NCBI GenBank assembly: GCA_963761325.1
Contig: CAVXGZ010000008.1
Coordinates: 62,001-126,000, forward strand
Reading direction: 5' to 3'
Source: Streptantibioticus_C sp963761325
Lineage (GTDB): Bacteria; Actinomycetota; Actinomycetes; Streptomycetales; Streptomycetaceae
Length of the DNA: 64,000 nucleotides
Below the pieces are notes generated by a model. That model saw only the letters and a program-made list of their open reading frames with translations. It did not search any database and was not told the DNA's origin. The translations under genes were made by a program, and so were the position numbers. Every line of letters begins with the position of its first letter. Within the stretch, counting starts at the first letter, position 1. Of the stretch, positions 8,329 to 17,094 are shown one piece after another.

Positions 8329-8766
8329 TCAACGGACCGGATCGGCCCGGATGTCGGCGGCGTCGTAGGCCCAGGCGGGTTGGCGCCAGACGTCGAGGAC
8401 GGTGACACGGACGCCGTAGGCGGTGACGGCGGCGCCGGGAGCGACCAGGAAGGTACGGGCGGCGTCAGGAGCCGAGGCACGGCCGATGACGAGGCGGTTG
8501 CGGTAGGACTTCCGGTCCTCGACGGTCGGCCCCAGGGCCACCACGACCCTGCTTCCGTCGCGCGAGGTGACGGTCGCGTTCCGGTAGACCGGGGGGATCC
8601 CCCGGACCGAGGGGTGGAGGGCCAGCCGGTACACGTCCGCCGCGTGGGTCTTCAACGGCGGCGGCTGCCGCGGTGGTTGAGACCGCGACTGCCAGGCGAT
8701 CACGCCGACGACGACGGCGATGCCGGCCACGATTCCCGCCGTGACGCGTCGGCTCCGCGGGCTCAT
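8329..8766 (-). CDS. Single-pass membrane protein, unknown function
   Basis: A 145-residue protein with a basic N-terminus, one transmembrane helix at about residues 9-25 (GIVAGIAVVVGVIAW) and a roughly 115-residue extracytoplasmic domain predicted to be beta-rich. The domain includes two VTV-type strands and a C-terminal DVWRQPAWAYD stretch. The ATG overlaps the stop of the upstream 93-residue gene by ATGA, so it belongs to the operon with the calpain-like protease and WXG100-like protein. It may be an accessory of that type VII-related locus. I recognise no family with certainty. Confidence 0.75.
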   Translation of the reverse strand: MSPRSRRVTAGIVAGIAVVVGVIAWQSRSQPPRQPPPLKTHAADVYRLALHPSVRGIPPVYRNATVTSRDGSRVVVALGPTVEDRKSYRNRLVIGRASAPDAARTFLVAPGAAVTAYGVRVTVLDVWRQPAWAYDAADIRADPVR

Positions 8767-9044
8767 GCCGTTCCTTCGGATGCGTCCTGCGCCCTTTCGA
8801 CGGTGAACATGACATAGCCGTCCGAGCTGCCGGGCACGACCTCGGTGAACAGCACGACGTGGGCCCCGACGCTCACCCGCTGACCGGGGCGGACGACGAC
8901 GGTCTCGCCGTGGCGGACCGAGCGGTCGATGATGTTCATCCGCGCGAACGGGTCGTCCGGATCCGGGCTCATCACCATGATCCCCAGCGTGAGGTCGTCG
9001 ATGTGTGCTTGACCACGCCGGCCGAGCCGGTGGACCTCTGGCAT
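8763..9044 (-). CDS. Small conserved beta-rich protein, unknown function
   Basis: A 93-residue soluble protein without a signal peptide or membrane segment. The centre (GETVVVRPGQRVSVGAHVV) looks like a small beta-barrel or FHA-like or cupin-like strand pattern, but no signature residues are present. It begins four bases after the protease stop and its stop overlaps the next gene by ATGA. The tight packing argues for a functional link to the protease, for example as chaperone, inhibitor or immunity-like partner. That role is inference only. Confidence 0.7.
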   Translation of the reverse strand: MPEVHRLGRRGQAHIDDLTLGIMVMSPDPDDPFARMNIIDRSVRHGETVVVRPGQRVSVGAHVVLFTEVVPGSSDGYVMFTVERAQDASEGTA

Positions 9045-9048
9045 CTCT

Positions 9049-10797
9049 TCACACCTTGGTGTCGGTGAAACTCGCGTCCTGGAAGTACTTGCGCCACTGG
9101 TCCTGCGTCAGGACCATCTCCTGCGGCGCCGGGTCACCGCTGAAGACGTCCGGCGGACCCCAGGGATTGAGCAGGGTGATCGTCGGCGGGTTCGCGTTCA
9201 GGTTGACGCGCTCGACGGAGTACTCGTGTGACGCCACTATCTGGTGGTTGTCCATCCGGTCGTCCTTGCCGACCAGCGCCGCGTCGTCCCTGGTCGCCGA
9301 CTCCACGGCGTAACCGTGGCCGATCTTCCGGGCGAGATCGGCGAGCGAGAGATCGCCGGAGTCCACGCGCTGCGCGCTCCGGCCGGTGATGTCACGCAGA
9401 CCGTTGTCACCGTACCCGCCGTTGCCGATCGCGTCGTAGCTCCCCTTGTACTGAGCGTACGCCTTCTCGTAGACGGCCATCCACGTGCTGCCCGGGGTCT
9501 GGGCGTACTGCTGGTTGCCGTTGGCGTCGGTGGGGAGCCGGTTGTCCACGGTGACGTACACCGGTTTGCCGTCGTTGTAGAAGGTCACCGTGTACGACCC
9601 GTTGGGGTTCTCGTGCACGTGCTGCTGCGGGAACTGCGGGTCGCGTTCGGTCGCGGCGGCCACCGAGGAGAGGAACCAGCAGTCGCCGGCCTGGCCCTGC
9701 TGGAGGTCCTGCTTGATGTCCGGTCCGTCCGGGCCGAACAGCGGTCCGTCGGCCGGCTGATAGGTCAGGCCGCGCTTCTTGTCCGCCGCCAAGGGGCTCG
9801 GTTCCAGCTCCGGCATCGACTCCTGCACGCGTTGCAGCGCCGCTCCCGAGAGGGAGCCGAAGAGCAGGCTCGCGTAGCCGACCCGCACACCGTTGTCCGC
9901 GCTGCCGCCGCCCCACCAGGAGGAGCCCTCGCCGATCTGGGCGTTCAGCTGGGCGAGTTGGGCGGGGGTGAGGCTGAGGAAGAACGCGTCGAGTTCCTGC
10001 GGGGACAGCGACCTGAGCCGGCCCAGCACTTCCGCACCGCCCTGCGCCGCGTCGGACCAGAGGAAGCCGCCGGAGTCGTCGATGTGGTCGTCGAAGAAGT
10101 CGAGCGCGTCGGAGACGTTCTGGTCGTAGAGCGGGCCGTCCGGGCCGCCGTCCGGGTTCTGGGTCATCAGGGAGGACAGTTCCGAGGCGTCCACCTGCTG
10201 CCCGTACCAACCGAACTGGCCGGCCGGCAGGTCGAGTTGTTCGGCCGTCTGGTGGGCGAGGGAGCGCGCGGCGTCGAGGTAGCGCTCGTGCAGTCGCTGC
10301 GCCTTGGCGTCGAGGGCGTTCGCCTGCGCCGTGAGTTCCTCGAGGTGGTTCTGTGCCCGCAGGTCGTGCGCCAGGTGGAAGGGGTCCAGGTCCTCCACCG
10401 CGTTTTCGACCGCGTGCAGACCGCCGCCCCGCTCGGCGCCGATCGCGTGCGCGGCCTGCCGGCGGCGATCGTCGACCGTGCCGGCCAGCGCGTCGATGCG
10501 ATGCGCCTCCTCCTGGAAGTCCCGCAGCATGTCGGCCCACTGGCCGAGCAGTTGCGAGTAGGCGGCGCAGGCGGACCGGACCTTGCCGAGCGTCGTGCGG
10601 TGCGTGCTGAGCTCGTTCCGGAACGAGTCGGCCGCCCGGCCGCGCCACCGCGTGCTCTCGTCGTCGGTGCCGTCCAGCCGCAGCGCGACCTGGGTGAGCT
10701 TGATGGCTGCCTGCCGCCAGGTGCGGGCCAGGGCCAGGACCGCGTCGGGATCGCCCGGACAGGGGTCGAAGTCGAGGGTGGTGAAGCCGGCGGTCAT
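9049..10797 (-). CDS. Calpain-family (C2) cysteine protease with WXG100-like N-terminal helical domain
   Basis: A 582-residue protein. The N-terminal half is helical with a WRG turn at 51-53 (STRWRGRAADSFR), typical of WXG100/LXG-type secreted effectors. The C-terminal half is a calpain-like peptidase with the full triad: Cys373 in GDCWFLSS, His524 in ASHEY and Asn544 in NPWG. There is no Sec signal peptide. A WXG100-like protein of 96 residues is encoded immediately upstream. The layout suggests a type VII-secreted protease effector or developmental protease. Target and export are not shown by the sequence. Confidence 0.88.
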   Translation of the reverse strand: MTAGFTTLDFDPCPGDPDAVLALARTWRQAAIKLTQVALRLDGTDDESTRWRGRAADSFRNELSTHRTTLGKVRSACAAYSQLLGQWADMLRDFQEEAHRIDALAGTVDDRRRQAAHAIGAERGGGLHAVENAVEDLDPFHLAHDLRAQNHLEELTAQANALDAKAQRLHERYLDAARSLAHQTAEQLDLPAGQFGWYGQQVDASELSSLMTQNPDGGPDGPLYDQNVSDALDFFDDHIDDSGGFLWSDAAQGGAEVLGRLRSLSPQELDAFFLSLTPAQLAQLNAQIGEGSSWWGGGSADNGVRVGYASLLFGSLSGAALQRVQESMPELEPSPLAADKKRGLTYQPADGPLFGPDGPDIKQDLQQGQAGDCWFLSSVAAATERDPQFPQQHVHENPNGSYTVTFYNDGKPVYVTVDNRLPTDANGNQQYAQTPGSTWMAVYEKAYAQYKGSYDAIGNGGYGDNGLRDITGRSAQRVDSGDLSLADLARKIGHGYAVESATRDDAALVGKDDRMDNHQIVASHEYSVERVNLNANPPTITLLNPWGPPDVFSGDPAPQEMVLTQDQWRKYFQDASFTDTKV

Positions 10798-10810
10798 CGC
10801 TGTCTCCCCC

Positions 10811-11101
10811 TCATCCCGCCGGCCGGACGCTGTCGCCCAGCTTCCGGTCGGTGTCGGCCATCACCCCGTCGACCTTGGCCACCATGCCGGACAGTTCGGC
10901 GAAGCCGGAGCCCATCGTGGTGATGTCGGTGCTCCGGGCGTCGATGAACCGGGCGCCGACGCTCGTCAGCGGCGGCGCCCCGATGGGATCGACGTCCACG
11001 TTGGCGATCGCGTGCCGCACGCTGTCCAGATCCGTCAGCGCGGTGTTCAACGCGCTCCGCAAGGTCTCCAGATCCGCAGCGGATATGACCAGGTCGGCCA
11101 T
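10811..11101 (-). CDS. WXG100/ESAT-6-like small helical protein
   Basis: A 96-residue, largely helical protein (ADLETLRSALNTALTDLDSVRHAI and a second helix near the C-terminus), of the size and pattern of WXG100-type partners, although a clear W-x-G turn is absent. The ATG at 11101 is preceded by GGGGAG and is preferred to an upstream start that adds ten residues. It is the first gene of the operon, 13 bases before the calpain-like protease, and probably acts as its secretion partner. No Esx ATPase gene is visible nearby. Confidence 0.7.
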   Translation of the reverse strand: MADLVISAADLETLRSALNTALTDLDSVRHAIANVDVDPIGAPPLTSVGARFIDARSTDITTMGSGFAELSGMVAKVDGVMADTDRKLGDSVRPAG

Positions 11102-11212
11102 GACTCCCCCCGCCCCTGTGGCGGCCGCCACCCCTGTGACGACCGGTGAACGGACTGTAGCGCAGTGCGGTCACCGTCCACCATCACGCCTCCGAAGGAC
11201 GCGTCGGCGCTG

Positions 11213-12118
11213 TCACGCACCCGCTGGTCGACGCGGCAGGTGGGCGGTGCGCAGGTCGTGCGCACCGTCAGGGCGCTCGGCCTCCCAGAACAGCCGGTGG
11301 CCGTCGGGGGTCTCCACCACGTCGAGGTAGCGCATCACCTGTGCGTCATCCCGTACTTCCGCCCCCGGCGCGAAGCGGTCCGGGCCGTCGCCCAGCGCGA
11401 GGCCCGTGCGCTCGTGCCAGTTCTGTGCCGCGGTCGCGCGCCCGTCGTAGAACGCCGCCCATCGGCCGTGGTCGGGCACGACGCTGGTGATGCGCACGCC
11501 GCGCGTGTCCCACCCGTCAGCGCTCGGAAGGAGTGCGGGGCCGTGCAGCGTCCACGTCAGGCCGTCGGCGCCGGTCGCGTACCAGCTCTCCATCCGGTCG
11601 GCCTGGTCGTCGCCGCCGTCCAGGAGGTGCCGGCACGCCCACATCTGCCACCGGCCGGCGGTGCGGCGGACCACGACGTCCTTCCAGGCGGAGGCCTCGT
11701 CGCCGGCGAGGACGACGGTACGGGACCCGCCGGGCAGAGCCTGCGGCGTGGGCGCGTCCAGAGCCTCGACCCACCAGTGCTTGGACGAGGGGGTCGAACA
11801 GCTGACGTAGAGCCGCCAGCCGCCCCCGGGAAGCGGAACGAGTGCGGGCCGCTCGAGCGAGGCGGCGCCGAACTGTTCCCGGCTCACCGTGGCGACGGGG
11901 GTGAAACGCACCCCGTCCGTCGAGCGCGCGATGACGTTGGCCATGCCGCGCCCCTGCCCCACCGGCTGCCGAAGCCGATAGCACAACCACCACACACCGT
12001 CATGAAGGACCGCACTCGGTGCGCCCGCCCAGTTGCCCTCGCCCTCACCGGGCGGCGGCACGACCACTTCACCCGCGGCGGTACGTAAATGGGCCGCGAT
12101 TTCTCCAGATGAATGCAC
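11213..12118 (-). CDS. Five-bladed beta-propeller protein (glycosidase-like), unknown substrate
   Basis: A 301-residue protein without signal peptide. It has repeated blade-type segments such as APSAVLHDGVWWLCYRL, LERPALVPLPGGGWRLY, DVVVRRTAGRWQMWACRH and GRWAAFYDGR. The pattern resembles glycosyl hydrolase families 32, 43, 62 and 68 and related exo-glycosidase propellers. Aspartate and glutamate residues at blade starts could be catalytic, but I cannot assign them. It starts with GTG, is monocistronic and lies divergent from the glycosyltransferase gene. It could hydrolyse glycans or be a non-enzymatic propeller. Confidence 0.65.
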   Translation of the reverse strand: MHSSGEIAAHLRTAAGEVVVPPPGEGEGNWAGAPSAVLHDGVWWLCYRLRQPVGQGRGMANVIARSTDGVRFTPVATVSREQFGAASLERPALVPLPGGGWRLYVSCSTPSSKHWWVEALDAPTPQALPGGSRTVVLAGDEASAWKDVVVRRTAGRWQMWACRHLLDGGDDQADRMESWYATGADGLTWTLHGPALLPSADGWDTRGVRITSVVPDHGRWAAFYDGRATAAQNWHERTGLALGDGPDRFAPGAEVRDDAQVMRYLDVVETPDGHRLFWEAERPDGAHDLRTAHLPRRPAGA

Positions 12119-12236
12119 GGGCAGAGGGTACCGTACGCCCCTCGCCGCAGGGGTTCGGTGGTGATGCCCGACACACGAGGCGGGGTTGGTCGCTCGATTG
12201 ATAAATCAGTCTAAAGAATCTATCGCGTCCGCCAAG

Positions 12237-12262
12237 AATTTCTTGCGATCGCATGAGAAATT
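12237..12262. promoter_or_regulatory. Inverted repeat in divergent promoter region
   Basis: Arms AATTTCT and AGAAATT flank a centre that itself contains the palindrome TGCGATCGCA. The element lies in the AT-rich gap between the propeller gene and the glycosyltransferase, about 58 bases before the start at 12320. It is a candidate operator; the regulator is unknown. Confidence 0.4.
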
Positions 12263-12319
12263 CCTTGATCCACGCTCCTGTGGCATGTTCGCTCTTCGAC
12301 GTCATGGAGACTGCTGGAC

Positions 12320-14632
12320 ATGGCGACGACTGTGCTGAACTCGAAACCCCCCACCGGCGCACCACCTCGCCGCGTGCCATGGAAGTCGGCGAGCGACCAA
12401 CCCGTTTACACGCGTATCGCGCTGGCGATCATCATCGGGCTTGCGGCCCTGCTTTACGCATGGGGCATATCCCGCAGCCCGTTCCACTCGTTCTACGCCG
12501 ACGCCGTGCGGAGCATGTCGGAAAGCTGGAAGGCGTTCTTCTTCGGATCGTTCGACCCGGCCAACTCGATCACGATCGACAAGCTGCCCGGATTCCTGTG
12601 GCCGCAGGCGCTGTCGGCGCGACTCTTCGGATTCCACTCCTGGGCCCTGACTCTTCCTCAGGTCCTTGAGGGAGTCGCCAGTGTTCTCGTGCTCTTCCGT
12701 GTCGTGCGGCGTTGGATGGGTGCCAATGCGGCGCTGATCGCCTGCGGCGCGTTCCTGTGCATCCCGGCCGCGGACGGCTTGTTCCGTACCCAGACCGAAG
12801 ATCCGATGTTCACGCTGTGCCTGCTCCTGGCGGCCGGCGCCACCCAGCGGGCGGCGCAGAGCGGTCGGCTGCGTCCGCTGGTCATGGCGGGCGTCTGGGT
12901 CGGTATCGGTTTCCAGGCCAAGATGCTGGAGGCGTGGGCCGTGCTGCCCGCGCTCGCGGTGGTCTACCTGGTCATGGCACCCGTGGTGATGCGCAAGCGG
13001 ATCGTCCACGTCCTCCTCGCCGGAGCGGTGACGGTCATGGTGTCGTCCGTCTGGGTGGTGGCGGTCAGCCTCACGCCCGCCAAGGACCGCCCGTACATCG
13101 ACGGCACGACGAACAACTCCGCGTTCAGCATGGTCGTCGGCTACAACTTCCTCAACCGCTTCTCCTCGGTCGGTCTGAACGCCAGCGACACCGGCAGCAT
13201 CAGCAGCACCCAGGGCGGCCACCACGGCGGCCCCGGAGCGGCCGGCGGCAAGGGCCGCTTCGGCCAGTACGGCGGCCATGCCGGTGGCGACGGCGCCCGA
13301 TTCGGCATGGGCGCCAGCAGCGGCGGCGCCTGGATGAACGGTACGACCGGTACGGGCGGCGCGTCCGGTGGCTTCGGCCGCGGGACGCACGGCGGCGGCC
13401 AGGCTCTTGACGCGCGCGGCGGCATGAGCGGCGCGGCGCACGGCGGTGGCGGCTTCGGCGCCGGTGAGAACGGCTGGGGCAAGATGTTCGCCTCGTCGCT
13501 CGCCTCGCAGACCGGCTGGCTCTACCCGCTCGCGGCCCTCGCGATCATCTGCGGCCTGGCGTGGCGCCGCCGCGCACCGCGCACGGACAAGGTCCGGGCG
13601 GGCTTCCTGCTCTGGGGCGTCTGGCTGGTGACGTACTTCCTGGTGTTCAGCGCGGGGGCCGTCAGTGGCCATACCTATTACATGGGCGTGATCGCGGTGC
13701 CGTGCGCCGCGCTGGCGGGCGGCGGCGTCACCCTGCTGTGGCGCGCGTACCGCAAGGGCGGCCGGCGCGCGTGGGCGCTGCCGGTCGCGGTGGGCGCCAC
13801 GGCTGCCTGGAGCGCTTCCGTCTCCGCGCAGTTCTCCACCTTCCAGTCCTGGCTCGCGCCCGCCTCGATCCTGCTGGGGCTCGGCGCGGTCATCGCCCTC
13901 TGCGTCGGCCGCCCGGGACCGCGTCGGGTGAGGGCCGGCCGGGTGGCCGTCGTCGGTCTGCTCGTGGGCCTCGTCTCGATGCTGATCGCCCCGGCGACGT
14001 GGGCCTCACAGGTCTTCGCCTCCGGCAGCCCGATGACGTCGATGATGGGCAGCGTCGGTCCGTCCTCGGGCTTCGGTGGTGGAGGAGGCGGTGGCCGGTT
14101 CGCGGCGATGGCGGACCGCGGCGGCCGGCACGGCGGCGGAGGCTTCGGCGGCGGTTTCGGCGGCAGCTCGACACAACTCGACGCGCAGCAGCAACAGTTG
14201 CTCGACTACACGAAGGCGCACAAGGGGTCGTCCGAGTACGACTTCGCGTCCAACAGCTGGAGCACGGCGTCCCCCTACATCATCGACACCGGCGCCAGCG
14301 TCCTGCCGATGGGCGGCTTCACCGGCCAGGTGCCGTTCCCGAGCCTGTCCGCGTTCCAGCAGTTGGTGGACTCCGGCAAGCTGAAGTTCGTACTGGTGGG
14401 CGGTCAGAGCGGTATGGGTGCGTTCTTCGGCGGCGGCTCCGGTGCGAGCGTTCCGGCGACGAAGATCACCGACTGGGCCACGTCGCACTGCTCGAAGGTC
14501 CCGGCCAAGGAGTACGGAGGCACCACGCAGACCTCGGCGCCCCGGGCGTCCGGCGCCACGGCGTCATGGCCGGCCGCGATGGCCGGGGGCGCGCAAGGCC
14601 AGACGCTCTACGAGTGCGCGCCCGAGCACTGA
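12320..14632 (+). CDS. GT39/ArnT-like polytopic membrane glycosyltransferase with Gly-rich insertions
   Basis: A 770-residue membrane protein. The N-terminal half has many hydrophobic helices and the ArnT/PMT-type first loop (SPFHSFYADAVRSM, then DKLPGFLWPQA). Such enzymes transfer sugars from polyprenyl phosphates to extracytoplasmic acceptors. Two long Gly-rich, low-complexity loops (about 290-385 and 580-620) and a C-terminal soluble domain with a VLVGGQSGMGAFF-type segment match the actinobacterial YkcA/YkcB-like group. The ATG has GGAG ten bases upstream. It is monocistronic and ends before a strong terminator. Acceptor and sugar are unknown. Confidence 0.85.
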   Translation: MATTVLNSKPPTGAPPRRVPWKSASDQPVYTRIALAIIIGLAALLYAWGISRSPFHSFYADAVRSMSESWKAFFFGSFDPANSITIDKLPGFLWPQALSARLFGFHSWALTLPQVLEGVASVLVLFRVVRRWMGANAALIACGAFLCIPAADGLFRTQTEDPMFTLCLLLAAGATQRAAQSGRLRPLVMAGVWVGIGFQAKMLEAWAVLPALAVVYLVMAPVVMRKRIVHVLLAGAVTVMVSSVWVVAVSLTPAKDRPYIDGTTNNSAFSMVVGYNFLNRFSSVGLNASDTGSISSTQGGHHGGPGAAGGKGRFGQYGGHAGGDGARFGMGASSGGAWMNGTTGTGGASGGFGRGTHGGGQALDARGGMSGAAHGGGGFGAGENGWGKMFASSLASQTGWLYPLAALAIICGLAWRRRAPRTDKVRAGFLLWGVWLVTYFLVFSAGAVSGHTYYMGVIAVPCAALAGGGVTLLWRAYRKGGRRAWALPVAVGATAAWSASVSAQFSTFQSWLAPASILLGLGAVIALCVGRPGPRRVRAGRVAVVGLLVGLVSMLIAPATWASQVFASGSPMTSMMGSVGPSSGFGGGGGGGRFAAMADRGGRHGGGGFGGGFGGSSTQLDAQQQQLLDYTKAHKGSSEYDFASNSWSTASPYIIDTGASVLPMGGFTGQVPFPSLSAFQQLVDSGKLKFVLVGGQSGMGAFFGGGSGASVPATKITDWATSHCSKVPAKEYGGTTQTSAPRASGATASWPAAMAGGAQGQTLYECAPEH

Positions 14633-14668
14633 GCGGACGGCTCCGTCGGGCCGGCCGACGAGGGTGAT

Positions 14669-14703
14669 GACGGTCTCGCGGGTGTGCAACCCGCGAGACC
14701 GTC
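14669..14703. terminator. Strong bidirectional hairpin terminator
   Basis: Fifteen-base perfect arms (GACGGTCTCGCGGGT and ACCCGCGAGACCGTC) with a five-base loop lie 36 bases after the glycosyltransferase stop and face the converging acyltransferase gene at 14925. The remaining roughly 220 bases to that gene show no other feature. Confidence 0.85.
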
Positions 14704-14924
14704 GATCCGCGTGCGGGGAGGATCGTGCTGCCCGCCGCCGGGCGCCGTCGGACCCGCGACGGATCAGCGGCTCCGGCGGCGGGCTCGCTCCGATCCCGTT
14801 CGGGCGCGGACGCGCGGAGAACCCGACCGGCCCGGCCCGGGGCCGAAGCGTGCCGCGTCCACGGTCCGCCCGGCTTCGGGCCGATGAGATGTCGCTCACC
14901 GAGCAGGCCAGCGGCACGTCGAGT

Positions 14925-15788
14925 TCACGCGCGGCCCGGTCCCGGACTGACGGTTTCCCGGGACATCGGCGGGCGCGGCGCCATCACCGCGCGGATCTCC
15001 CGCGTGCCCGACACCGCCGCGTGGGCCAGCGCCGCCAGTGAACGGCGGTCGTGGCCCGACGGGTACAGCGCGGGGTGCGCGGTGATCCGGACCGAGAGGG
15101 AATCGGCGGTCGCGACACGGTGGAGGGAGGCCGCGAAGGTGTCCTCGCCGACGTAGGCGGGGAGCGTGGTGGGGGTTCCGTGGCGGGTGTAGGTGAGGGT
15201 GACCGGCCGGACGGGGGCGCCCGCGTCGACGGCCGCCTGGAGGGTGGCCCGGCGGAACGGACCGCCGGGCACCGAGCACCGGGTCGTACCTTCGGGAAAG
15301 ACGATCACCGACGCCCCCGAGCGCAGCAGGGCGCCCAGTTCCCGCACGGTGTCCGGCAGCCGCCGCAGGCCCTCACGGTCGATGAACCGGGTCCCGGCCC
15401 GCCGCACGAGCGTTCCCACCACCGGCCACCGCTCCACTTCACGCTTGGCGAGCAGTGTGGCGGGCTGCACGGCCAGCAGCGCGATCGGGTCCAACCACGA
15501 GATGTGGTTGGCCACCACGAGCGTGCCGGTCCGGGCGCCGGGCACCGGCACGGTGAGCGCGTCCGCGTCGCAGAACAGGGAGACGCCGAGGCCGGCCAGC
15601 AACGAACGGGCCCGGACCCGCACCTCGTCCCCCTCTTCCAACCGACGGCCGGCCGCCGCCGCCCCGGCGAGGCGCGCGAGCACGGCGGCGTACCGCCGCG
15701 CGGCCGCCGCCCGGCCGGACCGCGGCCCGTCACCGGCGACGCAGACCGCCGTACAGGGCGAGACCGGCGCCCAGGGGTTGCCGCTCAC
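14925..15788 (-). CDS. 1-acyl-glycerol-3-phosphate acyltransferase-like protein (OlsA/PlsC family)
   Basis: A 287-residue acyltransferase. It has the HX4D catalytic motif in NHISWLD and the glycerophosphate-binding motif FPEGTT. The family O-acylates lysophosphatidic acid or, as OlsA, lyso-ornithine lipid at the membrane. The GTG start at 15788 overlaps the stop of the upstream N-acyltransferase by GTGA; translations from further upstream have no family similarity. Coupling to an OlsB-like gene favours a role in ornithine-lipid biosynthesis, the known phosphate-saving membrane lipid of actinomycetes, over housekeeping PlsC. Confidence 0.87.
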   Translation of the reverse strand: MSGNPWAPVSPCTAVCVAGDGPRSGRAAAARRYAAVLARLAGAAAAGRRLEEGDEVRVRARSLLAGLGVSLFCDADALTVPVPGARTGTLVVANHISWLDPIALLAVQPATLLAKREVERWPVVGTLVRRAGTRFIDREGLRRLPDTVRELGALLRSGASVIVFPEGTTRCSVPGGPFRRATLQAAVDAGAPVRPVTLTYTRHGTPTTLPAYVGEDTFAASLHRVATADSLSVRITAHPALYPSGHDRRSLAALAHAAVSGTREIRAVMAPRPPMSRETVSPGPGRA

Positions 15789-16525
15789 CCTCCGTCGCCG
15801 AGGAAGTACCGTCGGTATCGCGCGTTCATCCGCTCCAGATCGAGCAGCACGAAGAAGTCCGCGTCCCCGAAGTCCCGGTCGTGCGCGGGCGCCCCGCAGA
15901 TCCAGGCACCGACCCCCAGGTAGCCGCGCAGCAGCGGCGGCAGCAGGCTCGCGCTCGGCTCGACGGCCGGCGGCGACGGCGGCGTCCACGGGTCGTGGGG
16001 CTGAACGCGCAGTTCGGGCGGGCAGGCGTACTTCGCGGTGCCCAGCAGCCACGTGCCGGCCGCCGCCCGGCCGCCGTCGGCCAGTGGCACCGAGGCGCAG
16101 CCGGCGAGGTAGCGATGGCCGGAGAGGAGCACGTAGCGGGCCAGCCCGGACCACATCAGGTTGATCACGGTCCCGTCCCGGTGGTCGGGGTGCACGCAGG
16201 CCCGGCCCGCCTCGACCAGCGAGTCCCGCAGGCCGTGCAGCGTGCCGAGGTCGAACTCGCGATCCGAGTACAGGTCGGCGCGGCGCCCCGGCGGCAGCAG
16301 CCGGTAGGTGCCGACGACCTCTCCGCCGGCTTGCTCCGTGACGATCAGGTGGTCGACGTCCTCGTCGAACGCGTCGACGTCGTGCCCGGGGAGCGGTGTG
16401 CGCAGGACGGCACCCTTCTCCTCAGCGAAGACCCGGTACCGCAACCGCTGGGCGGCGCGGATCTCGGCCTGGGTGGAGGCGATGGAGGTCACGTAAGAAC
16501 GGGTCGGCAGCGATGTCGCATGCAT
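15785..16525 (-). CDS. OlsB-like N-acyltransferase (GNAT fold, ornithine lipid synthesis)
   Basis: A 246-residue protein of the hemolysin/OlsB acyltransferase group. Family features include AAQRLRYRVFAEE near the N-terminus, GTYRLLPP, and the EAGRACVHPDHRDG strand-loop that binds the acyl donor. OlsB transfers a 3-hydroxy fatty acyl group from acyl carrier protein to ornithine. The ATG at 16525 has GGAAG at a nine-base spacing. It is the first gene of a two-gene operon with the OlsA-like acyltransferase. A plain autoinducer-synthase-like acyltransferase is the alternative but less likely. Confidence 0.82.
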   Translation of the reverse strand: MHATSLPTRSYVTSIASTQAEIRAAQRLRYRVFAEEKGAVLRTPLPGHDVDAFDEDVDHLIVTEQAGGEVVGTYRLLPPGRRADLYSDREFDLGTLHGLRDSLVEAGRACVHPDHRDGTVINLMWSGLARYVLLSGHRYLAGCASVPLADGGRAAAGTWLLGTAKYACPPELRVQPHDPWTPPSPPAVEPSASLLPPLLRGYLGVGAWICGAPAHDRDFGDADFFVLLDLERMNARYRRYFLGDGG

Positions 16526-17094
16526 GACAGGTAACTTCCATTGGTGGGAGTCAGCACGGCCGGAAGTGGCGGCCGGATGGTGCGGGAGGGCCCGCACTCA
16601 TTGACGCCCGTGCCGGTGCACGCCCGCTTCCCGCCTGCTGTCCATTCGCTGTCGGCGCGGTGAACGCGGCCCCGGGGCGGTTCAGCACCCCTCACCCCGG
16701 AGTGCGCGCCCGCTTCCGCCCGGAGCTGCTTCCAGTCCTTACCCGTATGCGGTCGGAACGCCGTCGAATTCCGTCACCCACCGGTACCCGGACCCGCACA
16801 AAGCGCCATGACGAAACGCGCCCCGCGTGACGCCCACAACAGGACCCACGTCACACACGAGGCCATCTAGTACCCAATATCCGGATGTGAAGAAGGCGTA
16901 AAGGCCAAACGAGCGCATCCACCCGCCACACCACACCGACAACGACCAAGACCAACTATCCGGCGTCGTACGTCACACAATTGCCCCGCGATTTTCCGGC
17001 CGCTAAGAATGGTCGAGCCGCAGGGAACTGTGCTGCAACACAGTCACATTGCCAATTGGCCCCTGCGACCCGACTGGATAGGACACGAGACCTC
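16526..17094. other. Non-coding region upstream of the transglycosylase gene
   Basis: About 569 bases without a credible gene. It becomes AT- and CA-richer towards 17094. Near the gene it holds the inverted repeat ACTGTG/CACAGT (17027-17044) and an octamer palindrome CCAATTGG (17052-17059). I looked for a ydaO-type c-di-AMP riboswitch, common before such cell-wall genes, and did not find its conserved core. Confidence 0.5.
17027..17044 (+). promoter_or_regulatory. Short inverted repeat before the transglycosylase gene
   Basis: Six-base arms ACTGTG and CACAGT with a six-base loop, 51 bases before the start codon. Either a small leader hairpin or an operator. Confidence 0.3.

Noticed and set aside
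16526..17094. ydaO-type c-di-AMP riboswitch before the transglycosylase gene
   Set aside because: Common before such genes, but the conserved core segments were not found in this stretch.
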